Part shown: piece after piece, positions 1 to 10,443 of the stretch
How the letters are laid out: each line of letters starts with the position of its first letter
Position numbering within the stretch: the stretch's first letter is position 1
Assembly: GCF_000687475.1 (NCBI RefSeq)
Contig: NC_057316.1
Coordinates: 3,410,001-3,474,000, forward strand
Length of the DNA stretch: 64,000 nucleotides
Direction: 5' to 3'
From: Ustilaginoidea virens
Lineage: Eukaryota; Ascomycota; Sordariomycetes; Hypocreales; Clavicipitaceae
Position numbers and translations under genes: made by a program
Notes under the pieces: generated by a model
The model's input: the letters and a program-made list of their open reading frames with translations, nothing else
Database searches by the model: none
What the model was told of the DNA's origin: nothing

Positions 1-1367
1 CGGAACTCACAGATGGAGCTGCTGACGCTACTATACGCCGTAAGCCACGCGCACGAATGCCTCGAAAATCTACTCGATACGCAGTAGCCCAACCCGCACC
101 ACAGCTGCGGACCAAACAAAGGCACCTGGTTCAAATCTTACCACGGCTGCTGCTGCAACTCCAAGAGATAGGCGACAAACGAGCCATTCCGGCTTTCGAC
201 TTGATCCCGGCCCAGCTTGTTGCCGGCACCCTAATCATCCCCAAACTGGCCAAGCATTTCCCTCGCATCTTTCATGCCAACGCAGAATTAAGCCAGAATG
301 ATGTGTTACTTGTTCGCAGTGAAGACTACGCCTCAACCACCCCCAAACATTCCTCGCTCCACAGGGAAAACGCACGAAGGCTTCGCCACGACAAGGAAAT
401 CATAGCCGTCATCAGTGCACCATCGCCCAAAGGCCGCGGGGAAGCTGCTGAAATCATCCTGGAAGACGGCCTGCCATGGTCAGCCTCGATAATGGCCAAC
501 GGATCCTACGAGTTTACCAGGATCGATGAGGATGGACAAGTCGCCACGGCGAGGTGGGTGCGTAGATGTCACAGGACGACTGGGTCATCATCAACCAGAT
601 CCAGGCGACGCGATTCATTGCATGAATCCAGATGGACCTTTAGCATCATTGATCCTTCATCACGAAGACACCCAATCCTAGGGTCGTTGACAATGGAAAC
701 TCTCGAGGTCTATGACAGCTACGTCACGCTATCAACATCAAGTGGACGATTCCCCCCGTCCCGCCCGTTCGGCCCGCAGGCAGCTGGCGTTCGCGAGCAA
801 AGCACGTCTTCAGTAAGCTTCAGCAACTCCAGCGACTCCCAGTCAAGGGTGACGGTAGAGGTGCTGCCTGCGCAAAAAGCACTGATGATCGCCACGGCCA
901 GTTGGATTCAGCTGCAACAGCATGACTGGCCGGCATCAGTCACACCCAAGTTTGCCAAAGTAATTCCGTCATCCTGTCGATCCCCTACTCCTAGTGGCAA
1001 CAGAAATTCCACCCCCAGGCGTCAGACTTTTCCTTCATATGATGGAGATGGCTTCCGGACTACTAGCCCGCTTGATTTTGCGAAGTCGCCGAATTCCACG
1101 AACGCTTCAGCCTCGTCAACAGAGCGTACCGACTCAGGACTTCCTGTTAGATCCATGTCTACGGGTAGAGCATTTGTGAAGCGCAGGAGTGATCGGATGC
1201 AAGGTTTGTCGACCGTCCATAGCCAAGAAGCGCCAGAGCTCGGCCACGGACAGGGGAAGCTTGACATGGACAGGACAGAAAAGGCTGGGTGCTTGGGTAG
1301 AGTGCGAAAATGGACGCACAGGCTGCTTCACAGGAAAGAAAAAGACGCACCGATAAAGGAGAGATGA
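1..1367 (+). CDS. Conserved-looking fungal protein, 5'-truncated by the window edge
   Basis: The reading frame is open from position 3 to the TGA at 1365-1367, with no in-frame stop before the first ATG at 57. The real start therefore probably lies outside the window and ATG 57 may be internal. The N-terminal part is ordered and hydrophobic-patterned (around ILPRLLLQLQEIG, then AFDLIPAQLVAGTLIIPKLAKHFPRIF). It is followed by VLLVRSEDY and a long Ser/Thr/Pro/Arg-rich low-complexity half that looks disordered and phosphorylatable, ending in a basic segment near residues 405-436. No catalytic motif, signal peptide or membrane helix is visible, and I do not recognise the family. The compact first part next to a disordered tail suggests a fungal regulatory or scaffold protein, but that is only inference. 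Confidence 0.6.
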   Translation, partial: ELTDGAADATIRRKPRARMPRKSTRYAVAQPAPQLRTKQRHLVQILPRLLLQLQEIGDKRAIPAFDLIPAQLVAGTLIIPKLAKHFPRIFHANAELSQNDVLLVRSEDYASTTPKHSSLHRENARRLRHDKEIIAVISAPSPKGRGEAAEIILEDGLPWSASIMANGSYEFTRIDEDGQVATARWVRRCHRTTGSSSTRSRRRDSLHESRWTFSIIDPSSRRHPILGSLTMETLEVYDSYVTLSTSSGRFPPSRPFGPQAAGVREQSTSSVSFSNSSDSQSRVTVEVLPAQKALMIATASWIQLQQHDWPASVTPKFAKVIPSSCRSPTPSGNRNSTPRRQTFPSYDGDGFRTTSPLDFAKSPNSTNASASSTERTDSGLPVRSMSTGRAFVKRRSDRMQGLSTVHSQEAPELGHGQGKLDMDRTEKAGCLGRVRKWTHRLLHRKEKDAPIKER

Positions 1368-1816
1368 AAGGATGAAGCCTTGATGAAGCGACACAAGGAT
1401 GTTGGCAGCGGCTGGCTACTGGTACAGTAGTGACGTGTATTGTGCATCAGAGAGTATGAATACCCTATACCCTTGCAGCTTACTTTTGGCAGCATATAGC
1501 AAGCAAATGCAGCTAGGTTTTGACAGTTTTGCACAGCGGGAAATGCTACTTTGGCATTGGCATTGGTCTTGATGCGATGATGAAGGAGTCTGGTGACTTG
1601 CCTTTGGTATTTGCCTTGGGTACAGTACCTCCTACAACCCACCTCCTAGGAGGAAGCTACCTGTCACATGACAGGGGATTAGTCATGCGCACTATATACA
1701 TAGCTTTGCTCCCACATGCCATCATAGTCTAGAGAATCCAAGCCTTTACACACCTGCAGATTGATCGTGATACCTGACACTACCCTACTATCAATGGGTC
1801 ATGCTTGTCACAGACA

Positions 1817-1880
1817 CCTACCTACCTAGGTAGGTATGTAGGTAAGGTAGGTACCTACCTTACCTACCTTAGGTACCTAA
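1817..1880. repeat. Cluster of perfect palindromes built from ACCTACC/GGTAGGT
   Basis: Positions 1819-1836 form an 18-nt perfect palindrome centred on CCTAGG. Positions 1841-1864 form a 24-nt perfect palindrome centred on GGTACC (half-site GGTAAGGTAGGT). A third short palindrome, TTAGGTACCTAA, follows at about 1869-1880. Related copies recur elsewhere in the window. Confidence 0.85.
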
Positions 1881-2853
1881 CGTCACGCCAACACACGGAT
1901 CCAAATCGATGCAGAGTACGTATGTCGTAGAGTGTAGTAAGCCTACTCCGTTAGGTAGTCTAGGCTGGCTTGGTTGTAAGTTATTATGTAACATTCTTGC
2001 ATGGCTCAGTGGATGGCTCAGTTGGATGTTGCATTCGGCTGCCCCGGGAACCAATGGCCGAGTCACTGGCCCCACAAAGGCACGGGCGAGGTCGGTCTGG
2101 CTGCCTTCTACTTAGGTACCTACATAACTCCGTACCTGTCGTTATGGCCCCTTGCTGCCTGGATGGTAATTTATTCTTGAACATCTTCAACACCGTGCCA
2201 GACTCCCAGACATGTCCCAGAAAAGGACATGTGTTTTGTATTGCTTTGTATTGCTTTGTATTGCTTTTCTGGCAAAGAAATCAATGGCTTCCAAACCCCA
2301 CGCACGGCAGGTTCAGATACATATGTACGGAGTACCTCATAACACCTGGTCTGGTTGCGCTGGTACCCACTGGAGTCACTGGACGTAAGCTTTCTCTCGC
2401 CTGATTCGCTCCCGGTGGCGCTTGCCCCAATCCAGCCTTGGGGACCCGGTGGTGCGGGGTGGTTGCAAATCACTGGACCAACAAGCTGCTTCACGCACTG
2501 TTCAGTTAGTTGCTGTTGACCGACCAGTCTGGCCAAAGTCTGGCTGGTTCTGGCTGGTGCAATGCACATGCAGGCACCCGTTCCATGTCGCAAGCACTAT
2601 GCGTAAGTCACCAGCGCCTAGATGCCCAGGCTGATAGCCGAGCTGCCCACATGCATACTCCCTACTCCGTACATACCTTAGTTGACCTGTTAAACCATAA
2701 TCCATCAACGGCAGTTCATCCCACTTTCAACCTCGCAGGTTTTAGACGCAGTCCCGTGGTGAGGAGCATCGATACGATACTGGCCAAAACATTCTACCGA
2801 TCATGATATGTTCATCTACCTGACCTTTCCCATTGCCAGATAGTCTTTTCTCT

Positions 2854-2984
2854 TCCCCCTCCCCCTCCCCCTCTCTTTTCTTGCAACATCGTGGCGGGTG
2901 CTCAATCGTCGTTCGCGAATCCGCTCTTCCATCGTCCCTTGACTCGTCTCCTCCCTCCCCCTCCCCCTCCCCCTCCCCCTCCCT
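2854..2984 (+). repeat. Two CTCCCC hexanucleotide tracts upstream of BLM10
   Basis: The tracts at about 2854-2873 and 2951-2984 are runs of CTCCCC on the coding strand, 60-190 nt before the BLM10 ATG. CT-rich leaders are common just upstream of filamentous-fungal starts, so this may mark the transcription start region. That role is inferred. Confidence 0.6.
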
Positions 2985-3044
2985 TCGGGGCTCCCTGGTT
3001 GGTTGCGCAACGCTGCCGCGAGACAGAAAAGGCAAAGATAGACG

Positions 3045-6000
3045 ATGGATGAGAACATTGGCTTGCAGCACGAGGGCTCGTTGGCTGGTCTGGCTGCATC
3101 GCCTGCCTCCCACCTGCTCGCAAATTTCCAAACCTACGACCCGATATCCCGAGCTAATTCGCCTGGTGTTCCATACCCCAAAGCTGATGAAGACGACAAG
3201 AAGCGCTATCGACCTCGCACATTCGCCTACTTTCAACAGCTGCCCTTTGAGGTTGAGGAGGAGAAGGAACGTGATGCTGCCCTGAACGGCATTCTCAAAC
3301 AGCTCTACATTGCCATCAAGGCAGAAGACTTCTCCCCGGGTGCTCTGCATTGGACCCGTGAGCTGCAAGCTTGGCTGACACTCAAGTTTGAGATGACGAG
3401 AGAGCTTCGAGCCAAGCTTGCACACCTGTACTATTCGCTGGCGCTGGCGCCAGGCTTGGATACCAACACTGCCGACCGCTTCCTGCGCATGGTGTTGACC
3501 TTGACACGGTAAGAAAACGATGCCGCCATCCACCTTGAGTGCCAGGCTGGAACCCCAAGACTTGTTCCCCTTGCGCCAACCTCGGGTACTCTTGCTAACC
3601 CTGACCTTGTCTTGCTCCCGTTGCTGCAGAAAAAATCACTACCTCAAGCCCGGAGACGACCTTACTTTTGACTGGAAGCCGTTATGGCACGAAGTCAAGG
3701 GCGTTGTTCTGCCTTCGGAAGTCCCCTCTCTCCAGAGCGGGCGGAGAAGACCTGCCAAACAGCTGTTGAAGCTTTGCACGCACGCCCACGCCTATTTCGA
3801 CCCCAGAGACCGACCCGCAATGCTACAAGAGTTTCTCCCATTCTTCAGCATAAATGATATGCCCAACGCCTTCATTGTCGTGGGCCTGATCAATTCGTTT
3901 CTCCCTAGTCATCCGGCACCCCAGAAGGACGTTGCCGCCCAGCCCCAAGAGTTTCTCCCGACTCTCTTTCACCTCTGGTCCATCATGAACAGGTCAAAAG
4001 TTGTCGATATCTGTCTTATTGACTTGTTTTCCCGCCTTGCCCGAGACCACACCAACTGTAAACATGTCCCCTTTGGAGCTCACGGCATCTTTACGAAACC
4101 TCAATCAGACCTTATATTTACAGCCATCTTACGGTTGACCCAGATCCCCGTTGGGCAAGCCAATTCACCCTACACGGCTCTGGATTACCTTGCTGGCGCA
4201 GGGGGGTATTTGGAGAAGGACTCCAAAAAGCACCCGGTTCCGTACATGATGGCCCGCTTGATTGTGAGCTCGCTTTCGCCGAGTTGCATGGACCAAGAAG
4301 ACTCCATCATGTCTAGCCTGGAGGGGTTGATGGAATCCATCGATACATTTTTTCATCCCTCGAACCAGGGAAACTGGACCAACATGCTGGGTCAACTGAC
4401 GCTGTATCTGGCGGAAGCCTTTGTCTCGAGATGGAATCGTGAGCAGAGCTCGGAGCTAGACACGCCCGAGGGCCGCAAGATCAGCCCGGCCTTGAAGAGG
4501 AGATTCGTCGCCGCTTTGAAGGAGGTTACCTTTATGGGGCTATTTTCCAAGAGCAACCGCGTGTCAAACTGTTATTACAATGCTCTGCAAGGGCTCGCCT
4601 ATCTCGAGCCCGACCTGGTGCTCCCTGGCGCGCTGCAACGTTTCTACCCTAGTCTCCAAGGCCTTGTCGAGGTGCATAGAACAACGTCGAGTCTAAACAG
4701 CCTTCAGATGATTGCGCACATCATGTCCAAGCTCAAGGGTTATCGATGTCACATCACCGCGCTACTGGCATTGGCTTTGCCAGGCATTGATGCCAATGAT
4801 CTCAACAAGACCCAGTACACCCTCAACTTTATCCAGAGCGTGGCCTACAGCATACCCTTTATGCCGCTGACAAGCAAAGACAGCCATATTCATGACACCA
4901 CTCTGGCCATGCAGTGGGTCCAAGCCGAGATGGATCGAATGGAGCGAGACGGCCCCAATGTGAAGATTGATTACGCTAATGAACTTGCAGACGAAGACGA
5001 AGCCAGTATTTTGCGATCGTCGACCGCTGGCTTCGGGGAGTTCATCTTGACCCTGTTGGGCAAGGTCTTTACTCTGCTTGAGAATCTGCCCGACGCCAAC
5101 CAAGTCCGGGGAGGTACGCCGGAAGACAACGTGGTCAACGCCCTACCAGCCGCGCTGTCGCCCTTGTTTGCATCACTGTCCCCGGATTTGTTCGACATGG
5201 CCCTCGAAAAGCTTGCTACTTTTGTTTCCAGCCATGTTGTTCACCAGGCGCGTGACGCCATGGCATGGATCTTGAATGCCCTTTGCAAGGTGAACCCCGA
5301 GAAGACGCTCAAGGTCTTCGTCCCCATGCTTGTCGTCAACATTCGCAACGAAATCGACTACAACCACGCGGCGTCAGATCGTACCACCGGCACAGACTAC
5401 CTGCCTCGGGATCGGGCGTTGGTGTGGCACATCAGCATGCTCGCCATGACCGTGGTGCATGTGGGCGGCGAAGTTTTGAAATTCAAGGACCAGCTGCTCG
5501 GCATCGCGGTGTACATGCAAGAAAAATGCCGCGGTCTCCCTACGATTCTTGTCTCCAACTACATCCACCATCTGCTACTCAACCTGACCAACACCTACCC
5601 GATTGACCACGCTCTCTATGAGCCGGATGTGATGGACCGTGGCTTGGACATTGACGACTGGGGAAAGACGACTCCCCCAGCAGAGCTTACGATTCGGTGG
5701 CATCAGCCATCTCCTCCAGAGATTGAATTCGCCGTCGAACTTTTCGCTTCACAGACAAGATCGACGGCCGAGCAACTAGAACTCCTCTTCAGTGATAACC
5801 CGCCAGTGAGCAGAGCCGGAAAAAACAAGGAGTGGTCAGACGAGGTTTCACGGCTGATGCAACAGATACGGCTGGTCATATCGGGCATGTCAACAATGTT
5901 CGACCCCAAGCGCGCATCTGGTGATGATGGAACCGGCGCCAACGGAAGGACCGGCCGCGCTACTGATGCTGAAGGTGACGCTGGGATGGGGGACGACGAT

Positions 6001-9000
6001 GACAGCTTTGAAGAAGAAGAAGCCGAAGAAGAGGAGCTTCGTCCGCAGTTCAAGTACAAGTCGGGTTATTTCTTAAAGCCGGACGACCCCGTTTACCGAC
6101 GAATACACGACCTTCGCGATCAGCTTGGCCACATCCTCACCAAGGCTCACGCATTCCTCACGGAGAATCAGGAAGATGATGTCAGCTGTTCGACCGCACT
6201 TTGCAACGCCTACCGGACTTGGATTACAGATGTCGGCATCGAGCGTTCTGCGCATCCCCTGGAACGGCATCTTCGCCTGTACAAGGCGGACATCTCCGCC
6301 TTCAAGATCAAGGGTCTTCGCAAGGTGTATCCGCGCCCCTTGCTGATCAAGAGAGCTGAGGCGTATCAGCTTCTTCGCCTGAAGCATAATGCATCGGCCC
6401 GGCACAAGAGCGACTTGGACAAACGGCTGCTGCTAGATCTGGCCAAATCTTGTTTGTCTTTGTACGCAGATGTCCGAAGAACGGCGCAAACAGCGCAAGA
6501 TTCATCCCTCAAGGTCATCATTGGCGGCAAACCACTAGTCTTGCCCGTCATTCTCAATGGGCTACGAAAAGCCATTGACGCGAATGATCACGATCGCATC
6601 AAGGGCGGCATGTACACGTTGTTTTTCACCTCGCTGCTCAGAACAATAACTCGAGATTGGCGGTTTGCGCCTGATGCCATGGGCTTGTACATTGAAACGG
6701 CAGGGATCGACAAACCGTCGATTCAGAACCTGGGTTCTTCCGCCCTGTACTCGCTCCTGGAGTTTGGCAAGGCCAACGAACGACTCATCCTTGTCGATGA
6801 CGCGGTTCTCAACACTATCCGACCGTTGGAAGACCCGGTCGATGCCATCGACTGCCGGCATAAAATCATACTGGAAAGGAGAAACAAGGTGGAAACAGCA
6901 AAAGCTGTATTGGGATTGGAGCTCACCAGGAAAGCAAAGGGCGCCCACTGGAAGATTGCCACGCGATGCGCAATCTTTGCTTTGAACCTGTGCCTGCGAT
7001 TTGACGACTTGGCTCCGCCAGAATTCGTCGACCTGGTGGCGAATGGTACGATTGATCCCCACCCCGGTCTCAGGGGGTACTACCTCAATGCGTTTACGTC
7101 ACTTCTGGGTGCCATTGATATGCGAGCGGTGTACGGCCACGACTACACGAACTACCTGATGGAGAAGGAAATTGGCGACAGGAACAGGATCGATGTTCCA
7201 GTCGAGAAAGGGGACGCAGAATTCACCCGCAAGTTCTTGGAAGCGTTCAACGAACCCGGCAGTGCGGAATACTTGGTCGACTCTGATCACCCCGGATGGC
7301 TCGTCTGGGGCAGCAAGTTTACGGCCTTTCGGGCCAGACCAGTACCGTTTAATTCTTACGACGAACTCGAGGCAAAAGTCCGCCGCCAGATTGGCAGCAT
7401 ACTGACAAAAGACTGGATGTCCCAATGCTTTGATTACCTGAAACAGGAACCGCGGGATTCCTCGTTTGATAGATTCAGGATGAGCAATGTGTATCTGCTG
7501 ATGCATGTGTTTGATCTGACGTATTACGGCAGTACAGACGTCACGCTGAACGATATAAAGGAACTGACTGAAGGGGTTTACGGAGATGGGAGCGACAAGC
7601 ATCAACACCGGGCAACAGCCGAAATCCTGGGCGCCTTGTTGGCGGGCTCCAGCGACGATCCGGTGGACATGCGCAACAAGGTGTGGGAGTTTGCAGCGCC
7701 CATGCTCCTCAAAACGCTCAACGACGGGCTGACACCGGAGAACCTGCAATACTGGCTTCCATGCATCCATCTCATTCTAGATTCTCGGGACCCCCGCCGA
7801 TCGCGCGAAATCATTGATGGCCTAAGGAGTTTCCGGCTCGACATGACATCGAATGCGGCCTTCAAGGAGTCCTCAAAGGTCCAGTTGCTGGAGTTTGTTC
7901 TCGCCGACGGCGGCTGGCATTTCCGCCGGGAAGAGCCAATTCTGGACGACTTTCTTGCTCACATTGACCACCCTTACAAGGCAGTTCGAGAGGCCATAGG
8001 CAAACTGCTGTGCGTCACGTTTCGAACCCGCTACCACGAGTCTTTCGAAAGCGTTCCAAAGCTCATTGAAGCGAACAAGGCGGCATCGTCGATTGGCATC
8101 CGCCCTTACCAGCCATCCGAAAAGTTGACGGCTGCCATCAGGGATGTCTTTGATCGTCTAGAGAAGTGGCGGCACGAAAGAGAACCTGGGCAGCAGACTC
8201 AGTCGTCGTATACATCGGGCTCCAAGACTGTTCTCACCTGGCTGGATTGCGCGCTGTCCTCTAACGAGTGCACCATGCTGGTCCCGTTCTTCGCCACTCC
8301 TTTCATGGAACAGTTGCTTCACATGATGGATGTCAAAGAGGATCCCGAGCTGATGAAGATTGCCTACCACGTCTACAGGCACCTGCCGAACATACCTTTC
8401 AGGGAGGGTGAGGATGAAGAGTTCATCAACGGCCTCATCAAGATTGGCCGGTCCGCGTCCAGCTGGCACCAGCGGCTTCGGGCACTGGTCAACATGCAGG
8501 TGGTCTACTTTCGGCGGATATTCCTCACGGCAGCCCGCCAGCGCGACGCTCTCTTCAATGCCGTATCGGACATGTTGAGCGATCCTCAACTCGAGGTGCG
8601 CTCGTGCGCTTCCACAACCTTGGCTGGCATGATTCGTTGCTCGCCACGACATATACGAGACCCGTTGATTGCGCGGCTGCAGAAGCGGTTCGAGGACGAG
8701 CTGCAGCAGAATCCCATGCCGAGGAAGAAGCCCAACCTCCCGGGAACGGAGACTCCGGTAAACGTCCACAGACAAATCACGCGTCGACATGCAGCTGTTT
8801 TGGGACTGGGGGCGCTCATCGAAGCCTTCCCATATGCCACTCCACCGCCAGAGTGGATGCCGGAGGTTCTGGCTACTTTGGCACGCAAAGCAGCTGGTGA
8901 TCCGGGAGTGGTGGGCAAAGCCACAAAGAGCATCTTGAGCGAGTTCAAGAAGACAAGACAGGATAGCTGGAGCGTTGATCAAAAAGTAAGTTTTCTTCTT

Positions 9001-9272
9001 CTTCTTCTTCTTCTTCTTCTTCTTCTTCTTCTTCTTCTTCTTCTTCTTCTTCTTCTTCTTCTTCTTCTTCTTCTTCTTCTTCTTCTTCTTCTTCTTCTTC
9101 TTCTTCTTCTTCTTCTTCTTCTTCTTCTTCTTCTTCAATAGGCGAGGACCGGGGGGGGGGGGGGGGGACCTGTCTTTGATATAGAGTCGTCTGGCTAACC
9201 AAGTCACAGTACTTTACGCAAGAACAATTGGAGGATCTTGAAGGCGTGCTTTGGAAGAGCTATTTTGCGTAG
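3045..9272 (+). CDS. blm10: Proteasome activator Blm10/PA200
   Basis: Large HEAT/ARM-solenoid protein that caps the 20S proteasome core and opens its gate without ATP, chiefly in the nucleus. Exons: 3045-3508, 3630-8985 and 9210-9272, giving about 1960 aa, close to yeast Blm10 (2143) and human PA200 (1843). Intron 1 is 121 bp with GTAAGA and CAG. Intron 2 is 224 bp, has a CTAAC branch site, and carries a long TTC repeat plus a G-run. The block RKNHYLKPGDDLTFDW is rebuilt exactly across intron 1. An acidic loop (DDDDSFEEEEAEEEEL) lies mid-protein, as in the family. The last exon encodes only the 20 C-terminal residues, ending in YFA, the position of the HbYX gate-opening tail (YYA in yeast). 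Here the penultimate Tyr is Phe. If intron 2 were retained, this tail would be replaced by polyleucine and a stop at 9139-9141. Confidence 0.95.
8992..9168 (+). repeat. Intronic (TTC)n microsatellite plus poly(G) run in BLM10
   Basis: About 48 uninterrupted TTC units (roughly 8992-9136) are followed by a 15-nt class G-run at about 9152-9167, all inside BLM10 intron 2. GAA/TTC tracts of this length are known to form triplex structures and to impede transcription. Any such effect here is inferred. Confidence 0.95.
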
Positions 9273-9750
9273 GCTGGGGCAAGCGCAGTTGGGCAGCATG
9301 ACTGTTGGAAAAGAAAACGGGCATACTTGACGGGAGTTGGTGTGAAGTTGCCGCATCTGGATCTGCATTTGAATGAGAAGGCAGACGCTGCGTGGGGATT
9401 TATTTTCATTATTATCCTATCCCCCACCCCCTGCGGAGAGACACTGGGATTCTGATTGAGCAGCAAATGGTAGGTACCAACCAGGCCGCCAAGTGTACAT
9501 GCGACTAACGGCGCAAGGCCACGGCAGGAATAGAGAGGTGCGAGCATGAATAGACGGTGGGTGACCAAAGATACTATGCAGATTGGATTACGAAGCGATT
9601 ATACAAGGCGCATTACATGTCTTTTATTTTATTTTATTTTTTTTTGGTCCTGATGGGAATAAGAATCATCGATTCGTGTGATGTCGTCACTCTGTGTTTG
9701 GTAGCATTTAGCCCTCTCTCTTGCCAGATATTCTCCCTCCCATCATCATT
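9273..9750. other. Convergent 3' spacer between BLM10 and the GLEYA gene
   Basis: Shared 3' region of two converging genes. It is T-rich around 9626-9650 (TTTTATTTTATTTT), consistent with 3' UTR and polyadenylation sequence. No gene is seen. Confidence 0.5.
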
Positions 9751-10443
9751 TTACTGGCCGCAGGGTTCGGTTACAAAGTAGGCATTGCCGTCCTTGGAAC
9801 CGCTCAAGATTTCACCGTCGGGACCCTCGACGTCAAATTCCAGGTTTCCATGGCGACCCTTGTTCCCCCATAAGACCGTGACAGGGTAGAAAGTACCGGC
9901 CAGGAGGGCTCTCTCCGCCTTTTCCTTGGCCGCGTCACCTCCACCGTTCAAATGAGCAATGTCTGCGTTGCGGAGTGTCTGTTCTCGGGCGTGGTCGGCG
10001 CCCAGCCATGCCAAGGCCACGGTTCGGGGACGACGAAAGGCGAATTTGTACGTGCCGCTTGTTTTGACGTGCAAGTAGGACTCGTACAGAACAGCGACGT
10101 TGCTGTAGGCGTTGGCCTGGTCGGCAGCAGGCTTGTTGGAGATGGCCTGGACGATGCCATGCTGGGCGGGCTTGAGGGGCGACAGATGCTGCGGGTCGAA
10201 GGGTCGGTACATGGCGGACCTCGAGGGTGCGAAGGGCCTGTCGTAGCGGGTGAACTTGACGCCGCGGGCGCTCCGGCACTCTGGGGCTGAGTCTGGAGGA
10301 GTATCGCGAGGAGATCTGGGCCAGTGGCCAGGGTTTCCGGGGCCTTCGTTGCCGTCGTGGGCGAGGGCCTCGCGGGGCAGGGGCGTGACGAGCCCGACGA
10401 GGGCGGTGAGGACGAGCCCGTAGAGCGGGACAAGGGGAAGCAT
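9751..10443 (-). CDS. Small secreted GLEYA/PA14-like domain protein
   Basis: A single-exon gene encoding 230 aa. Residues 1-27 form a typical signal peptide (MLPLVPLYGLVLTALVGLV followed by a likely cleavage region), so the protein is predicted to be secreted or cell-surface. The C-terminal half resembles a GLEYA adhesin domain of the PA14-like sugar-binding fold: YESYLHVKTSGTYKFAF, then VALAWLGADHA, a stretch of N/G residues, ALLAGTFYPVTVLWGN, and VEGPDGEIL before the stop. Family members mediate adhesion to glycans. This protein is short and lacks the Ser/Thr-rich stalk and GPI anchor of true adhesins, so it may be soluble. A Pro-rich linker joins the signal peptide to the domain. The GLEYA assignment rests on motif spacing only. 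Confidence 0.7.
   Translation of the reverse strand: MLPLVPLYGLVLTALVGLVTPLPREALAHDGNEGPGNPGHWPRSPRDTPPDSAPECRSARGVKFTRYDRPFAPSRSAMYRPFDPQHLSPLKPAQHGIVQAISNKPAADQANAYSNVAVLYESYLHVKTSGTYKFAFRRPRTVALAWLGADHAREQTLRNADIAHLNGGGDAAKEKAERALLAGTFYPVTVLWGNKGRHGNLEFDVEGPDGEILSGSKDGNAYFVTEPCGQ

Larger units (their letters stand above)
1368..3044. other. Intergenic spacer with palindromes and BLM10 leader
   Basis: I see no supportable gene. The spacer holds a cluster of TAGGTACCT-type palindromes at 1817-1880, a TAGGTACCT copy near 2115, TACGGAGTA at 2326 and TACTCCGTA at 2663. Two CTCCCC-rich tracts (about 2854-2873 and 2951-2984) lie in the likely 5' leader of the BLM10 gene. ORFs in this spacer are short or driven by the CT-rich tracts. 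Confidence 0.6.

Noticed and set aside
2742..3533. 263-codon minus-strand ORF over the BLM10 leader and first exon
   Set aside because: It overlaps BLM10 exon 1, and the Gly/Glu-rich part is the CTCCCC repeat.
8158..9207. Polylysine and polyglutamate ORFs on the minus strand
   Set aside because: They come from the (TTC)n repeat in BLM10 intron 2.
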